A program made the position numbers and the translations under genes. DNA of 64,000 nucleotides from an uncultured Clostridia bacterium (GTDB lineage Bacteria; Bacillota; Clostridia; Christensenellales; CAG-314). Location of the stretch: the NCBI GenBank assembly GCA_944336125.1, contig CALVLA010000003.1:1-64000 (forward strand), written 5' to 3'. The notes under the pieces are model-generated. The model searched no databases, was not told the DNA's origin, and was given only the letters and a program-made list of their open reading frames with translations. Below are positions 25,760 through 34,073 of this stretch, in pieces. Within the stretch, counting starts at the first letter, position 1. Every line of letters starts with the position of its first letter.

Positions 25760-27739
25760 ATGGCTTGCTCATGTTGTTCGAGCGAACACAAAGGCAACGG
25801 ATTTTTTGCTTCCACGAAGTGGGAGATTACAAAACTTTGCATTACTGCGGTATTGCTTGTTTTGTCGTATTTTTGGCACAATATCGTAGGCGACTCAATA
25901 GGCATGTATTTTGATCCTTCTTGGATTGCTATTATACTTTGCGGCATACCTATCATGAAAAGCGCATGGCACGGACTTGTTCACCACAGAAAAATTCAGG
26001 CAAGTCTGCTTATTACTGTGGCAATCGTGTCGTCAGTGGCTTTGGAAATCGTGGCATGGTGCGGCATAAGCCTTGAATCGGGGCATATGGAGCATTATCT
26101 TTTTGCGGCGGGTGAAATCGCGTTTTTGATGGGACTTGGCGGTTTTATCGAAGATTTGACGGTAAAAAAGACCAGAAAAGGTATCGAAAGGCTTGTGGAT
26201 TTGTCGCCGCGTACGGCAGTCGTTAAGCTGTTCGGCGAGCTGCTCGTACTGGAAGTTTCGCAAATTCAACCCGGTGACATCGTAGTCGTAAAACCTAACG
26301 ACATGATTCCTGTCGACGGCGTAGTCGTTTCGGGTGAAACTGCGGTTGATCAGGCTTCCATAACGGGCGAATCGGTGCCTTGCGACAAAAAGGAAGGGGA
26401 TACCGTGTTTGCCGGTACTTGGAACAAATCGGGTGCAATCGAGGTAAAGGTTACCAAACGCAGCGACGAAACTACCGTGGCAAAACTTATCAGCCTTGTC
26501 GAAGAAGCGGAAGGCAAAAAAGCACCTATCGCAAGACTTGCCGACAGATGGGCATCCTTTATCGTTCCTTCGGCTATTGCTCTCGCCTTTATCGTATTTT
26601 TTGCTACGAAGCTTTTTGCCGAAATCAGCTGGCTTGAAGCCGCTATAAGGGGCGTTACAATTCTCGTGGTATTTTGTCCTTGTTCGCTGGCTCTCGCTAC
26701 TCCTACGGCGATTGCCGCGGGGCTCGGGGCTTTGTCGTACAGAGGCATTATGGTAAAAAGCGGCAAGGCTATCGAGGAACTGGCGAAGGTTGACACCGTT
26801 TGTTTTGACAAAACAGGTACGCTCACCACGGGACAAATAAAAGTCAACGAGTTTTTCTGCGACGGCATTGACGAAAAAGAATTTCTCGCTCTTGCGGGAG
26901 GCACGGAAAACTCCTCCGAGCATCCTATCGCAAAAGCCGTTGTGGATTTTGCAAAGGAAAACGGAAACATTAAGGAAGCTCAAAAAGTAAATTCAATAGT
27001 AGGTCTCGGCGTCGAGGCTGAAATAGACGGTCAAAAAGTGCTTATCGCGCGTTGGCAGCATTTTGAAAAGGAAAAGGGCGTTGTTGCCGAAAAAGCTTCG
27101 GCTATGCTTGAAAAAGGACTTACCGTCATGGGCGTTTCGGTTGACGGAAAAGTCGTAGGCTGCATTTCGGTAAGCGACACGATAAGACAAGACAGCAAGC
27201 AGGCGGTCGAGGCGATAAACGAAAATTACGACACCGTTATGCTCACGGGGGACAACAAAAACGCGGCTTTGAGAATGGCAGACTTGTCAGGAGTAAAAGA
27301 AGTCAAGTACGAACTGCTGCCTGACCAGAAAGTTGAAAGCATAAGGGAAAAACAGCAGGGCGGCAAAAAGGTTTGCATGATAGGCGACGGCGTAAACGAC
27401 GCTCCGTCTCTCGCTACGGCAGATTGCAGCATTGCTATGGGTGCCTTCGGAAGCGACCTTGCAATCGAAACTGCGGACATTGCTCTCATGAACAACGAAG
27501 TCGCAAGGCTCCCGGGTCTGATGAAGTTCAGCAAAAAGATTTTGCGTACAATCAAAGGAAACATTATCCTTGCCATGACAATCAACGTAATTGCCGTAAT
27601 ACTCAGCGCGGTTGCCGTGCTTGATCCTGTTACCGGCGCGTTGGTTCACAACTGTACGTCGTTGTTTGTCGTAGGAAATTCGGCATTGCTGTTTACCGAC
27701 AAGGACAAAACTTTCAAAAACATAAAGGGCATAAAATAA
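25760..27739 (+). CDS. heavy-metal P1B-type ATPase
   Basis: 659-residue membrane pump. It carries the P-type motifs TGES actuator loop (SITGESVPC), CPC in the transport span (VVFCPCSLALATPT, about 306-308), phosphorylation site DKTGTLT (about 351), SEHP loop and GDGVNDAP hinge. CPC indicates Cu, Ag, Zn, Cd or Pb. There is no full HMA domain; the N-terminus is only a short cysteine cluster, MACSCCSSEHKGNG. The start ATG 25760 follows AAGGAGG. The direction is likely export, under control of the adjacent CsoR. Copper is favoured by CsoR's residues but Zn/Cd cannot be excluded. Confidence 0.93.
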   Translation: MACSCCSSEHKGNGFFASTKWEITKLCITAVLLVLSYFWHNIVGDSIGMYFDPSWIAIILCGIPIMKSAWHGLVHHRKIQASLLITVAIVSSVALEIVAWCGISLESGHMEHYLFAAGEIAFLMGLGGFIEDLTVKKTRKGIERLVDLSPRTAVVKLFGELLVLEVSQIQPGDIVVVKPNDMIPVDGVVVSGETAVDQASITGESVPCDKKEGDTVFAGTWNKSGAIEVKVTKRSDETTVAKLISLVEEAEGKKAPIARLADRWASFIVPSAIALAFIVFFATKLFAEISWLEAAIRGVTILVVFCPCSLALATPTAIAAGLGALSYRGIMVKSGKAIEELAKVDTVCFDKTGTLTTGQIKVNEFFCDGIDEKEFLALAGGTENSSEHPIAKAVVDFAKENGNIKEAQKVNSIVGLGVEAEIDGQKVLIARWQHFEKEKGVVAEKASAMLEKGLTVMGVSVDGKVVGCISVSDTIRQDSKQAVEAINENYDTVMLTGDNKNAALRMADLSGVKEVKYELLPDQKVESIREKQQGGKKVCMIGDGVNDAPSLATADCSIAMGAFGSDLAIETADIALMNNEVARLPGLMKFSKKILRTIKGNIILAMTINVIAVILSAVAVLDPVTGALVHNCTSLFVVGNSALLFTDKDKTFKNIKGIK

Positions 27740-27768
27740 TGCGTTTTTAAAATCAGACAAAAACACCT

Positions 27769-27797
27769 CGTCAATTAACGTTGCGGGGTGTTTTTGT
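27769..27797 (+). terminator. terminator of metal ATPase
   Basis: AAAACACCTCG ... CGGGGTGTTTT imperfect stem with T run. The rest of the gap to 27881 shows no gene. Confidence 0.7.
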
Positions 27798-27880
27798 TTG
27801 GCAAACGAGCGAAAAAGATTTGTTAAGGTTAAAAAGAACTTAAATATTGGCAATCAAAAAATTTGTTTTAGGACACAAAC

Positions 27881-27910
27881 AAAGGGCGGACAAAATTGTC
27901 CGTCCTTTTT
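27881..27910 (-). terminator. terminator of serS-membrane protein unit
   Basis: GGGCGGACAA-aa-TTGTCCGTCC with A/T runs, just past the stop of 27910-28224 on the minus strand. Confidence 0.8.
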
Positions 27911-28224
27911 CATTTGATCCTTTTTCCGTTTTCGTCGTACTTTTCGTTGTGGCGTTCCATGGCTTTTTTTATGCTGCGAACGATACAGAAAAGCGTAAGC
28001 AGGCAAAAGCCGATGTGGTAAATCAGAAATCCGTCGCTTCCTTTGACCATTATGTCGCTGCCTGAAAGAATAAGCCCCAAGCCTGCCGCGGCATATATCA
28101 GCGGAAAAAGCAACCCGATTTTTACCAAAAAGGTGAGGATGTTAACCACCGCCAGAATTACGACTTTAAATATGGTTTTTATTATTTTGAAAATAAAACC
28201 GAAAATCGAAAACAGGCAACCCAT
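27910..28224 (-). CDS. small membrane protein after serS
   Basis: 104 residues, function unknown. Hydrophobic spans at about residues 5-40 (possibly one long or two), 43-55 and 68-85, then a basic tail (IKKAMERHNEKYDENGKRIK). The N-terminal 40 residues form an unusually long run with lysines spaced through it (FIFKIIKTIFKVVILAVVN), amphipathic in pattern. Its ATG overlaps the serS stop (TAATG), so it is translated from the serS message. No family recognised. Confidence 0.7.
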   Translation of the reverse strand: MGCLFSIFGFIFKIIKTIFKVVILAVVNILTFLVKIGLLFPLIYAAAGLGLILSGSDIMVKGSDGFLIYHIGFCLLTLFCIVRSIKKAMERHNEKYDENGKRIK

Positions 28225-29492
28225 TATTTGATTACGTCTACGTACATGTATTTCCTCAATGCCTCAGGAACTGTTACGCTTCCGTCTGCGTTTTGGAAGT
28301 TTTCGATGATTGCGGCAACTGTTCTGCCTACTGCAAGTCCGCTTCCGTTGAGGGTGTGTACGAATTTAGGCTTGCTGCCTTTTCCGTCCTTAAACCTGAT
28401 GTTGGCTCTTCTTGCCTGGTAATCCTCAAAGTTGGAGCAGGAAGAAATTTCGACGTACTTATTGTAGCTTGGCATCCATACTTCGATGTCGTATGTCTTT
28501 GCGGAGCTGAAGCCTACGTCGCCTGTCGACAACATGGATACCTGATAAGGAAGTCCGAGTTTTTGCAGAATTTTTTCTGCGTCGTTGGTGAGTTTTTCAA
28601 GCTCTTCGTAGCTGTTTTCAGGATTTGCGAATTTTACCAGCTCGACTTTGTTAAACTGGTGCTGTCTGATAAGACCTCTTGTGTCACGGCCCGCGCTGCC
28701 TGCTTCGGCACGGAAGCATGCGGTGTAGGAGCAGTATTTGATAGGGAGATCGGCTGCGTCGAGCACTTCGTCGCGGTGGAGGTTTGTTACCGGAACTTCG
28801 GCGGTAGGTACAAGGAAGTAATCGGTGTTTTTGACGGCAAATGCGTCTTCCTCAAATTTAGGAAGCTGGCCTGTGCCCGTCATGCTTGCGCGGTTTACCA
28901 TGTAAGGAGGGTAAATTTCGAAATAACCGTTGTCGAAAATGTGGGTGTCAAGCATGAAGGAAATAACAGCTCTTTCAAGTCTTGCGCCCAAGCCTCTGTA
29001 TACGGTAAATCTTGTTCCTGTGATTTTACCCGATCTAGGCCAGTCAAAAATTTTGAGCGCTTCGCCGAGTTCCCAGTGAGGTTTCGGCTCGAAATCGAAT
29101 TTCGTAGGCTCGCCGTGTTTCCTGACTACGACGTTTGCCGAATCGTCTTTTCCCACAGGAAGGGATTTGTGCGGTATATTTGGGATTGACAGTATGGTGG
29201 AGCGCAATTCCTGCTCTACTTCGGAAAGGCGGCTGTCAAGCAATTTGATTTCTTCTCCGAGTTTTTGCATCTCTGCAATGATTGACGACGCGTCTTCTTT
29301 CGCTCTCTTCATCTGAGCGATTTTTTCGCTGTCGGCGTTCCTCTTGGCTTTCAGTACCTCGACTTCGCCCAGTATCGCGCGTCTTTTGAGTTCAAGGTCA
29401 ACGGCTTTATCAACGGGATATTTGCCGCCGCGGTGACTCAGTTGTTCTTTGACAAATTCTTTGTTTTCTACAACAAATTTAATGTCTAACAT
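28224..29492 (-). CDS. serS: seryl-tRNA synthetase
   Basis: Charges tRNA-Ser (and supplies Ser-tRNA-Sec where selenoproteins exist). 422 residues: an N-terminal two-helix coiled-coil arm (about 30-105), then the class II core with motif 2 in [27 protein letters not shown] and motif 3 in [21 protein letters not shown] chose ATG 29492 ([13 protein letters not shown]) because GAGG is eight bases before it; the in-frame GTG 29501 overlaps that ribosome site. Promoter at 29526-29554; no T-box is seen in the short leader. Confidence 0.96.
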   Translation of the reverse strand: MLDIKFVVENKEFVKEQLSHRGGKYPVDKAVDLELKRRAILGEVEVLKAKRNADSEKIAQMKRAKEDASSIIAEMQKLGEEIKLLDSRLSEVEQELRSTILSIPNIPHKSLPVGKDDSANVVVRKHGEPTKFDFEPKPHWELGEALKIFDWPRSGKITGTRFTVYRGLGARLERAVISFMLDTHIFDNGYFEIYPPYMVNRASMTGTGQLPKFEEDAFAVKNTDYFLVPTAEVPVTNLHRDEVLDAADLPIKYCSYTACFRAEAGSAGRDTRGLIRQHQFNKVELVKFANPENSYEELEKLTNDAEKILQKLGLPYQVSMLSTGDVGFSSAKTYDIEVWMPSYNKYVEISSCSNFEDYQARRANIRFKDGKGSKPKFVHTLNGSGLAVGRTVAAIIENFQNADGSVTVPEALRKYMYVDVIK

Positions 29493-29525
29493 TCTATTCA
29501 CCTCGTATGTTTGATACTATGTATA

Positions 29526-29554
29526 ATATTACCACATTTTTCACAAGGCAACAA
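29526..29554 (-). promoter_or_regulatory. promoter of serS
   Basis: Minus strand TTGTTG, 17 bp, TAATAT. Confidence 0.55.
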
Positions 29555-29595
29555 CATTAAACTGCTATTTTTATTTAAAAATAATGGCAACCGAC

Positions 29596-29623
29596 TTTAC
29601 AAAAACGGCTATTATGGTAAAAT
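29596..29623 (+). promoter_or_regulatory. promoter of cysS
   Basis: TTTACA, 16 bp, TAAAAT, ahead of the GAGGT ribosome site at 29631. Confidence 0.55.
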
Positions 29624-29638
29624 GTTACCGAGGTATTT

Positions 29639-31027
29639 ATGGAAATCAAACTTTACAACACACTTTCGCGTTCAAAAGAAGTTTTTAAACCTATAAAGGA
29701 AGGTAAGGTCGGCGTTTATTCATGCGGACCTACCGTTTACAACTACGCGCACATAGGTAATTTGCGTACTTACGTTTTTACAGACATTCTTAAAAGAATT
29801 TTTACTTTCAACGGCTACAAGGTAAAAAGCGTAATGAACATCACAGACGTCGGCCATCTTCTTTCGGATGCCGACGACGGCGATGACAAGATGGTAAAAG
29901 CGGCGGCGGAACAAAACAAAACTCCCGAGCAAATCGCAGAGTTTTACACCGCAGCTTTCTTCAAAGACTGCCAAAGGCTCAATATTTTGCGTCCCGACGT
30001 TACTCCTAAGGCTACCGAGCATATTCAGGAAATGCTTAAAGTAGTCCGTGACCTTGTCGCAAAAGGATACGCTTACGAAACGGATGACGGCATTTATTTT
30101 GACATTTCGAAGTTTCCTGATTACGGCAAGCTTTCGAGGGCAAACCTTGAGGAACAGCTTGCGGGCGCTAGGGTAAACGTAAACCTCGGCAAGCGTCATC
30201 CGGCTGACTTTGCTATCTGGAAAAAAGCAGAACCCAACCACATAATGCAGTGGCCTAGCGAATGGGGTATGGGTTATCCCGGCTGGCACATAGAATGCAC
30301 CGCAATGAGTACTAAGTATCTGGGTGAGTATTTTGATATTCACACAGGCGGTATCGACCACGTTCCTATTCACCACGAAAACGAAATCGCGCAGGTTGAG
30401 GCATGGCTGGGACACAAGGCGGTAAACTACTGGATGCACAGCGAGTTTATGCTTGTCGACGGCGGCAAAATGTCAAAGCGCCTCAAAAACACCTACACCG
30501 TGGACGATTTGATTGAAAAGGGATTTTCGCCTATGGAGTTCAGGTACCTGTGCCTTAACGTTCAATATCGACAGAAACTTAATTTCACCTGGGAGTCGAT
30601 GGAAAGCGCGAAAACGTCTTTCAAAAGGCTTACGTCCCATTTGTTAAGTCACAAGCAAAGTCAAAACAGAACAGACAAAAAAGTCATCGATGAAATAATG
30701 AAGGAATTCCACGAGGCAATCAACGACGACTTAAACGTTCCTATGGCAATGGGTGTGCTTTGGAAAATGGTAAAACTGCCTTCAAGCAAAGACATTTACG
30801 AAGCCGCGCTTGTTATGGACAGGGTGTTCGGATTGGATTTTGACAAAATTTCCGAAGAAAGCCAAAAAGTCGAAGTTCCGGACTTTGTGGAAAAACTTGC
30901 ACAACAAAGGTTTGAAGCAAGAAAACAAAAAAACTGGGCGGAATCAGACAGGCTTCGCGGAGAAATCGAAAACGCGGGGTTTGCCGTAAAGGACAAAGCC
31001 GACGGCTATGAACTGGTAAAAAAATGA
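29639..31027 (+). CDS. cysS: cysteinyl-tRNA synthetase
   Basis: 462-residue class I synthetase. The zinc cysteine is in VYSCGPTVYN (about 28), the HIGH equivalent is HIGN (about 38), a second zinc block is GWHIECTAMS, the HTGGIDHVPIHHENEIAQ motif is complete, and KMSKRLKNT is near residue 277. Length is normal. It reads alone, divergent from serS, from its own promoter, and ends at a terminator. It is not preceded by a T-box. Confidence 0.97.
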   Translation: MEIKLYNTLSRSKEVFKPIKEGKVGVYSCGPTVYNYAHIGNLRTYVFTDILKRIFTFNGYKVKSVMNITDVGHLLSDADDGDDKMVKAAAEQNKTPEQIAEFYTAAFFKDCQRLNILRPDVTPKATEHIQEMLKVVRDLVAKGYAYETDDGIYFDISKFPDYGKLSRANLEEQLAGARVNVNLGKRHPADFAIWKKAEPNHIMQWPSEWGMGYPGWHIECTAMSTKYLGEYFDIHTGGIDHVPIHHENEIAQVEAWLGHKAVNYWMHSEFMLVDGGKMSKRLKNTYTVDDLIEKGFSPMEFRYLCLNVQYRQKLNFTWESMESAKTSFKRLTSHLLSHKQSQNRTDKKVIDEIMKEFHEAINDDLNVPMAMGVLWKMVKLPSSKDIYEAALVMDRVFGLDFDKISEESQKVEVPDFVEKLAQQRFEARKQKNWAESDRLRGEIENAGFAVKDKADGYELVKK

Positions 31028-31052
31028 GAGGGTTTTAAACCCTCTTTTTTTT
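31027..31052 (+). terminator. terminator of cysS
   Basis: GAGGG-ttttaaa-CCCTC with T8. Confidence 0.8.
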
Positions 31053-31081
31053 GCATATTTTTTGTTTTTAAAAAATAAAAT
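31051..31081 (+). promoter_or_regulatory. possible promoter of yabP-yabQ-divIC
   Basis: TTGCAT, 19 bp, TAAAAT. It places the transcript start near 31088 and so favours GTG 31109 as the yabP start. Confidence 0.4.
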
Positions 31082-31108
31082 GTGAAAAGATATGTCGGGG
31101 GTACTGAC

Positions 31109-31372
31109 GTGGAAAACTTAAAACATATTTTAACTTTGGAAAACAGAAAAAAACTTGCCGTTACCGGCGTTAAAGGCGTTGACAGCATGTCGGACAGGGA
31201 AATAGAAATTGTTTTGGACAGTGCGAGAATTACCGTAAAAGGCAGGGGACTTGTGGTCAGCAGGCTTAATTCGGAGGACGGAAACCTTACCGTAAACGGC
31301 GACGATATTTTTTCCGTGTACTACGGTGACGCTGTAAAATCCAAAACATCATTCGCCAAAATTTTCAAATGA
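31109..31372 (+). CDS. yabP: sporulation protein YabP
   Basis: 87 residues, with the family core LKHILTLENRKKLAVTGVKGVDSMSDREIEIVLDSARITVKGRGLVVSRLNSEDGNLTVNGDD. YabP is made in the mother cell and is needed for normal spore morphology; biochemical role unknown. In-frame GTG 31082 would add nine residues, but it lies at the expected -10 box; GTG 31109, eight bases after GGGGGT, is preferred. It overlaps yabQ by four bases, the same order as in Bacillus and Clostridium. Confidence 0.88.
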   Translation: MENLKHILTLENRKKLAVTGVKGVDSMSDREIEIVLDSARITVKGRGLVVSRLNSEDGNLTVNGDDIFSVYYGDAVKSKTSFAKIFK

Positions 31373-31719
31373 ACTTCGATACCGCTTTTCAGACGCAGAT
31401 TTTTTTCATCTGTGTGTTTTTGGGCGCTTGCGTGGGACTTTTGTTTTCATTGAACAAAAATTTGCCTTTAAAAAACAAGTGGGTTGCTACGGCCTCCGAC
31501 GTGATTTTTTCTGCGGCGGCTTTTGCCGTTGTCTGGTTCGGGCTGCTTAACCTTTGCTTCGGCGTTATGCGTTGGTACTGCTTTGCGGGCATATTACTTG
31601 GATTTTTTGCTTTTAAACGCTGTGTCGGGGAGGTAATTGACATTTGCTTTGCTAAATTGTATAATACTCTCACCCTATTAAAAGCAAAAAGGTCTCAAAA
31701 TGAAAATATCCAAAAGTGA
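31369..31719 (+). CDS. yabQ: spore cortex biosynthesis protein YabQ
   Basis: 116 residues, three to four membrane spans (IFFICVFLGACVGLLFSL, DVIFSAAAFAVVWFGLLNL, WYCFAGILLGFFAF). The YabQ pattern of a small membrane protein following YabP, with a conserved aromatic stretch VMRWYCFAGILLGF, is clear. In Bacillus YabQ sits in the forespore membranes and is required for cortex formation. ATG 31369 overlaps the yabP stop; the 3' end overlaps divIC by 20 bases. Confidence 0.85.
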   Translation: MNFDTAFQTQIFFICVFLGACVGLLFSLNKNLPLKNKWVATASDVIFSAAAFAVVWFGLLNLCFGVMRWYCFAGILLGFFAFKRCVGEVIDICFAKLYNTLTLLKAKRSQNENIQK

Positions 31720-31978
31720 AAGAAACGTAAAGTTTTTGACTATACTCGCTGTCATTGTGCTGTTTGTTTTGGTGCTTACACTCGTCACAATGCTGGTTCA
31801 AAAAGGTCAACTGGAAAGACGCCGTACCGAACTTCAGGCACAAATAGAATATTACCGTCAACTTAAAGTAGACAAAGAGGACGAGCTGGCGCTTCGTCAG
31901 ACTTACGAATGGCTTGAGCAGCAAGCTCGCGAACTGGGAATGATTTCTCAGGACGAAACACTTTTTCAGGTCGGCTGA
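31700..31978 (+). CDS. divIC: septum formation initiator (DivIC/FtsB-like)
   Basis: 92 residues with the bitopic DivIC architecture: short basic N-terminus, one span (FLTILAVIVLFVLVLTLVTMLV, about 11-32), then a coiled coil (ERRRTELQAQIEYYRQLKVDKEDELALR) and the terminal YEWLEQQARELGMI segment conserved in the family. It acts with FtsL and DivIB in the division septum. AAAGG lies before ATG 31700. Position after yabQ is as in Bacillus. Confidence 0.88.
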   Translation: MKISKSERNVKFLTILAVIVLFVLVLTLVTMLVQKGQLERRRTELQAQIEYYRQLKVDKEDELALRQTYEWLEQQARELGMISQDETLFQVG

Positions 31979-31980
31979 TT

Positions 31981-32151
31981 ATGGACAAGTACAAACTTAT
32001 GCGTCTTTCCGAACAGTTGGAAGAGGACGCAATTAAATTCGACGAGGCGGACGAACTGTTTCCGCCTGAGTTTTCCGACGCCGAAGAGTTTAAAAGAAAG
32101 TACAAAGAGTTTTACACCGACGTCAAAATTTCCATTAAAGAAGATTGGTGA
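31981..32151 (+). CDS. small acidic protein downstream of divIC
   Basis: 56 residues, MDKYKLMRLSEQLEEDAIKF onward, ending FYTDVKISIKEDW. Very acidic N-terminal half, no cysteines, no membrane span. It starts two bases after the divIC stop, in the same operon, and uses host-like codons. No family recognised. It is kept because of the tight spacing and clean frame. Confidence 0.6.
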   Translation: MDKYKLMRLSEQLEEDAIKFDEADELFPPEFSDAEEFKRKYKEFYTDVKISIKEDW

Positions 32152-32180
32152 AAAATTTTTAACTTTTTTCATTAAATTGT

Positions 32181-32209
32181 TTGACATCCTCCTTGCGTTG
32201 TGCTATTTT
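32181..32209 (+). promoter_or_regulatory. promoter of T-box leader (transporter)
   Basis: TTGACA, 17 bp, TATTTT; transcript start about 32216. Confidence 0.55.
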
Positions 32210-32215
32210 TTGTGG

Positions 32216-32500
32216 CATAAAAATTAAAGATTCCACAAACACAAAGATGAGGAACAGTAATTTTTTCGTTTTGGCACAGAGAGCTGCCGGCAGGTGTAAG
32301 GCAGTGCAAAACGTCTTTATGAACTCGCCTCGGAGTGCTTCGGCAGAATTTAAGTAGGTCGGAGCGGATGTCAACCGTTACAGTGACAGGATATAAGGTT
32401 TTTACCCGTATCCGGAGTGCGCCTTTTCGGCGAACAAGAGTGGTACCGCGGAAGTTACGGCTTTCGTCTCTTTTTTGAGACGAAAGCTTTTTTATTTTTC
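32216..32500 (+). ncRNA. T-box riboswitch, probable leucine specificity
   Basis: The T-box TGGTACCGCGG is at 32441-32451. Stem I parts: CAGAGAG at 32277-32283 and the apical AGGTGTAAGGC at about 32292. TGAACTCGC holds CTC (leucine) at 32324-32326 in the specifier position. A strong terminator, CTTTCGTCTC-tttttt-GAGACGAAAG with T7, spans 32461-32492. Readthrough should rise when tRNA-Leu is uncharged. Confidence 0.92.
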
Positions 32501-32534
32501 TTTTTTGCGTATTGTGGTTTCGGAGGAGCTTATT

Positions 32535-33710
32535 ATGGAGGACAACAAATTTAACAATTCCGACAAATCGACGGAATACGTCAAAAAAACAGGCATGCTT
32601 GGCGTTTTTGCGGTAGCCTGCGTTTTGTTCGGTTCGCATGCGGGCGGCGGCTTCGCTACCGGCAATCAGGCAACACAAAACTATGTGGTGCACGGTTGGG
32701 TAGGTGTTATCATGGCGGTTGTTGCCATGGCGCTTTTGACTTTGACTATACGCGAATGTATGATAATGTACAACTCGCGCGGACTTAAAAGCTACAAAGA
32801 GCTGTTTCAGACTCTTTACCATCCGCTGGACAAGCTGGAAATAGTTTTTGAAATTTATTTTTACATCATGGTTATCTGCGCGGTGGGCGCGGTAATTTCA
32901 GGCGCCGCTACTTTGTTTGCCGAACTGGGAATCATGAGTTACGTAGTGGCGGTATTCGTAGTCGGTATAATTTTGCTTGCCTTGACTATTTTCGGTGCAA
33001 ACCTCGTTTCGCAGGTTTCTACTATAATGTCGGTGGCTATTCTCGTTTGCTCGGCAATAATTTTCATCATGGGTATCAACGCCCGCGCCGACGTTATCTC
33101 AAACATCTTTTCGGAAGCTCAAATGCCTAACGGATTTTTCCTGCCGCTGCTCGACGCTTTCAAATATGCCGGCTTTCAGGCGGTGGTAATTCCTACAATG
33201 ATTAAATGCGGACAGCCCCTCAAAACAAAAAGCAACGCATCAAAATCAATGGCGATTTCCTTTTTCCTCAACACTTTCGCTCTTTGTCTTTCATGCGTGA
33301 TGCTTCTCGGCTGGTATGCCGAGTTTTCCGCAGCGGGAAAAACAGACATTCCGTCCCTTTACATCTGCCAGCAATTGGGGGCACCGTCTCTTTACTGGTT
33401 TTACAACATAGCGCTGTTTTTGTGCTTCATTTCAACCGGCGTTACTACCGTATTCGGCTTCGTTTCCCGTTTCGAACACATCAAACCGCTTCAAAAAATT
33501 CAAAAACCTATCATTCGCAGAATAATCGTTTCCGCATGCATTATGTTCCTTTCCATGGCGGTTTCAATGGTAGGTCTCAGCAACATCATCAAATTCGGTT
33601 ACGGCTACTGCGGTTACCTCGGCATACTCATCATTATTTTGCCTTTCCTTACCGTCGGTGTTTACAAAAACCGCAAGTATCTTAAGGAACATCCTGAATT
33701 TAAAAAATAA
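32535..33710 (+). CDS. YkvI-family (COG3949) membrane transporter under T-box control
   Basis: 391 residues with about ten spans. The first span contains VLFGSHAGGGFATGNQATQNYVVHGW, which is the unwound-helix type of sequence of the APC superfamily and close to the YkvI group (compare GAGFASGRE of the gene at 12508). GGAGG precedes ATG 32535. Known: genes after T-boxes are nearly always amino acid synthetases, biosynthesis or uptake genes. Inferred: an amino acid transporter, leucine or another branched-chain residue by the specifier. It is downstream of sporulation genes but separately promoted. Confidence 0.85.
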   Translation: MEDNKFNNSDKSTEYVKKTGMLGVFAVACVLFGSHAGGGFATGNQATQNYVVHGWVGVIMAVVAMALLTLTIRECMIMYNSRGLKSYKELFQTLYHPLDKLEIVFEIYFYIMVICAVGAVISGAATLFAELGIMSYVVAVFVVGIILLALTIFGANLVSQVSTIMSVAILVCSAIIFIMGINARADVISNIFSEAQMPNGFFLPLLDAFKYAGFQAVVIPTMIKCGQPLKTKSNASKSMAISFFLNTFALCLSCVMLLGWYAEFSAAGKTDIPSLYICQQLGAPSLYWFYNIALFLCFISTGVTTVFGFVSRFEHIKPLQKIQKPIIRRIIVSACIMFLSMAVSMVGLSNIIKFGYGYCGYLGILIIILPFLTVGVYKNRKYLKEHPEFKK

Positions 33711-33747
33711 CTTTTTGATAATTAAAACCTGATTCGTCCTTTTTTCC

Positions 33748-33776
33748 GTAATATACGACATTTTCCGACATATAAT
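33748..33776 (+). promoter_or_regulatory. possible sigma-E-type promoter of spoIIID
   Basis: GTAATATA, 13 bp, CATATAAT. The CATA-type -10 and ATAT-type -35 resemble mother-cell sigma-E sites, fitting spoIIID; spacing is one base shorter than usual. Confidence 0.4.
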
Positions 33777-33798
33777 TTAGTACATGTCGGGGGTTGTG

Positions 33799-34053
33799 AT
33801 GAAGGATTATATTTATCAACGGGTTTTGGAATGCGCCGGCTTCATCGTTCAGAACAACGCGACCATTCGCGCCGCGGCTAAAAAATTCTGCGTTTCGAAA
33901 TCCACCGTACATAAGGACGTATCGGAAAGACTTTTCGACGTGGACAGACTTTTGTTTGACAAGGTTAAGATTGTGCTTGACAAAAACATGTCCGAAAGAC
34001 ACATCAGAGGCGGTATCGCCACAAAAAACAAATTTAAAAAGCAAGCGCGTTGA
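33799..34053 (+). CDS. spoIIID: sporulation transcriptional regulator SpoIIID
   Basis: 84 residues. MKDYIYQRVLECAGFIV starts the family alignment; the helix-turn-helix is ATIRAAAKKFCVSKSTVHKDVSERL and the C-terminal DKNMSERHIRGGIATKNKFKK matches the SpoIIID basic tail. It is the mother-cell DNA-binding protein that works between sigma-E and sigma-K. Upstream ATG 33784 is in frame, but ATG 33799 has GGGGG five bases before it and matches the family N-terminus. Strong evidence that the organism makes endospores. Confidence 0.94.
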   Translation: MKDYIYQRVLECAGFIVQNNATIRAAAKKFCVSKSTVHKDVSERLFDVDRLLFDKVKIVLDKNMSERHIRGGIATKNKFKKQAR

Positions 34054-34073
34054 TGCGCTTGCCTTTATTTTTT
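34037..34073. terminator. bidirectional terminator
   Basis: GCAAGCGC-gttgat-GCGCTTGC with A/T flanks between convergent spoIIID and the TtcA-like gene. It includes the spoIIID stop. Confidence 0.75.

Noticed and set aside
28293-29189. Plus-strand open frame inside serS
   Set aside because: Antisense to a complete, motif-rich seryl-tRNA synthetase.
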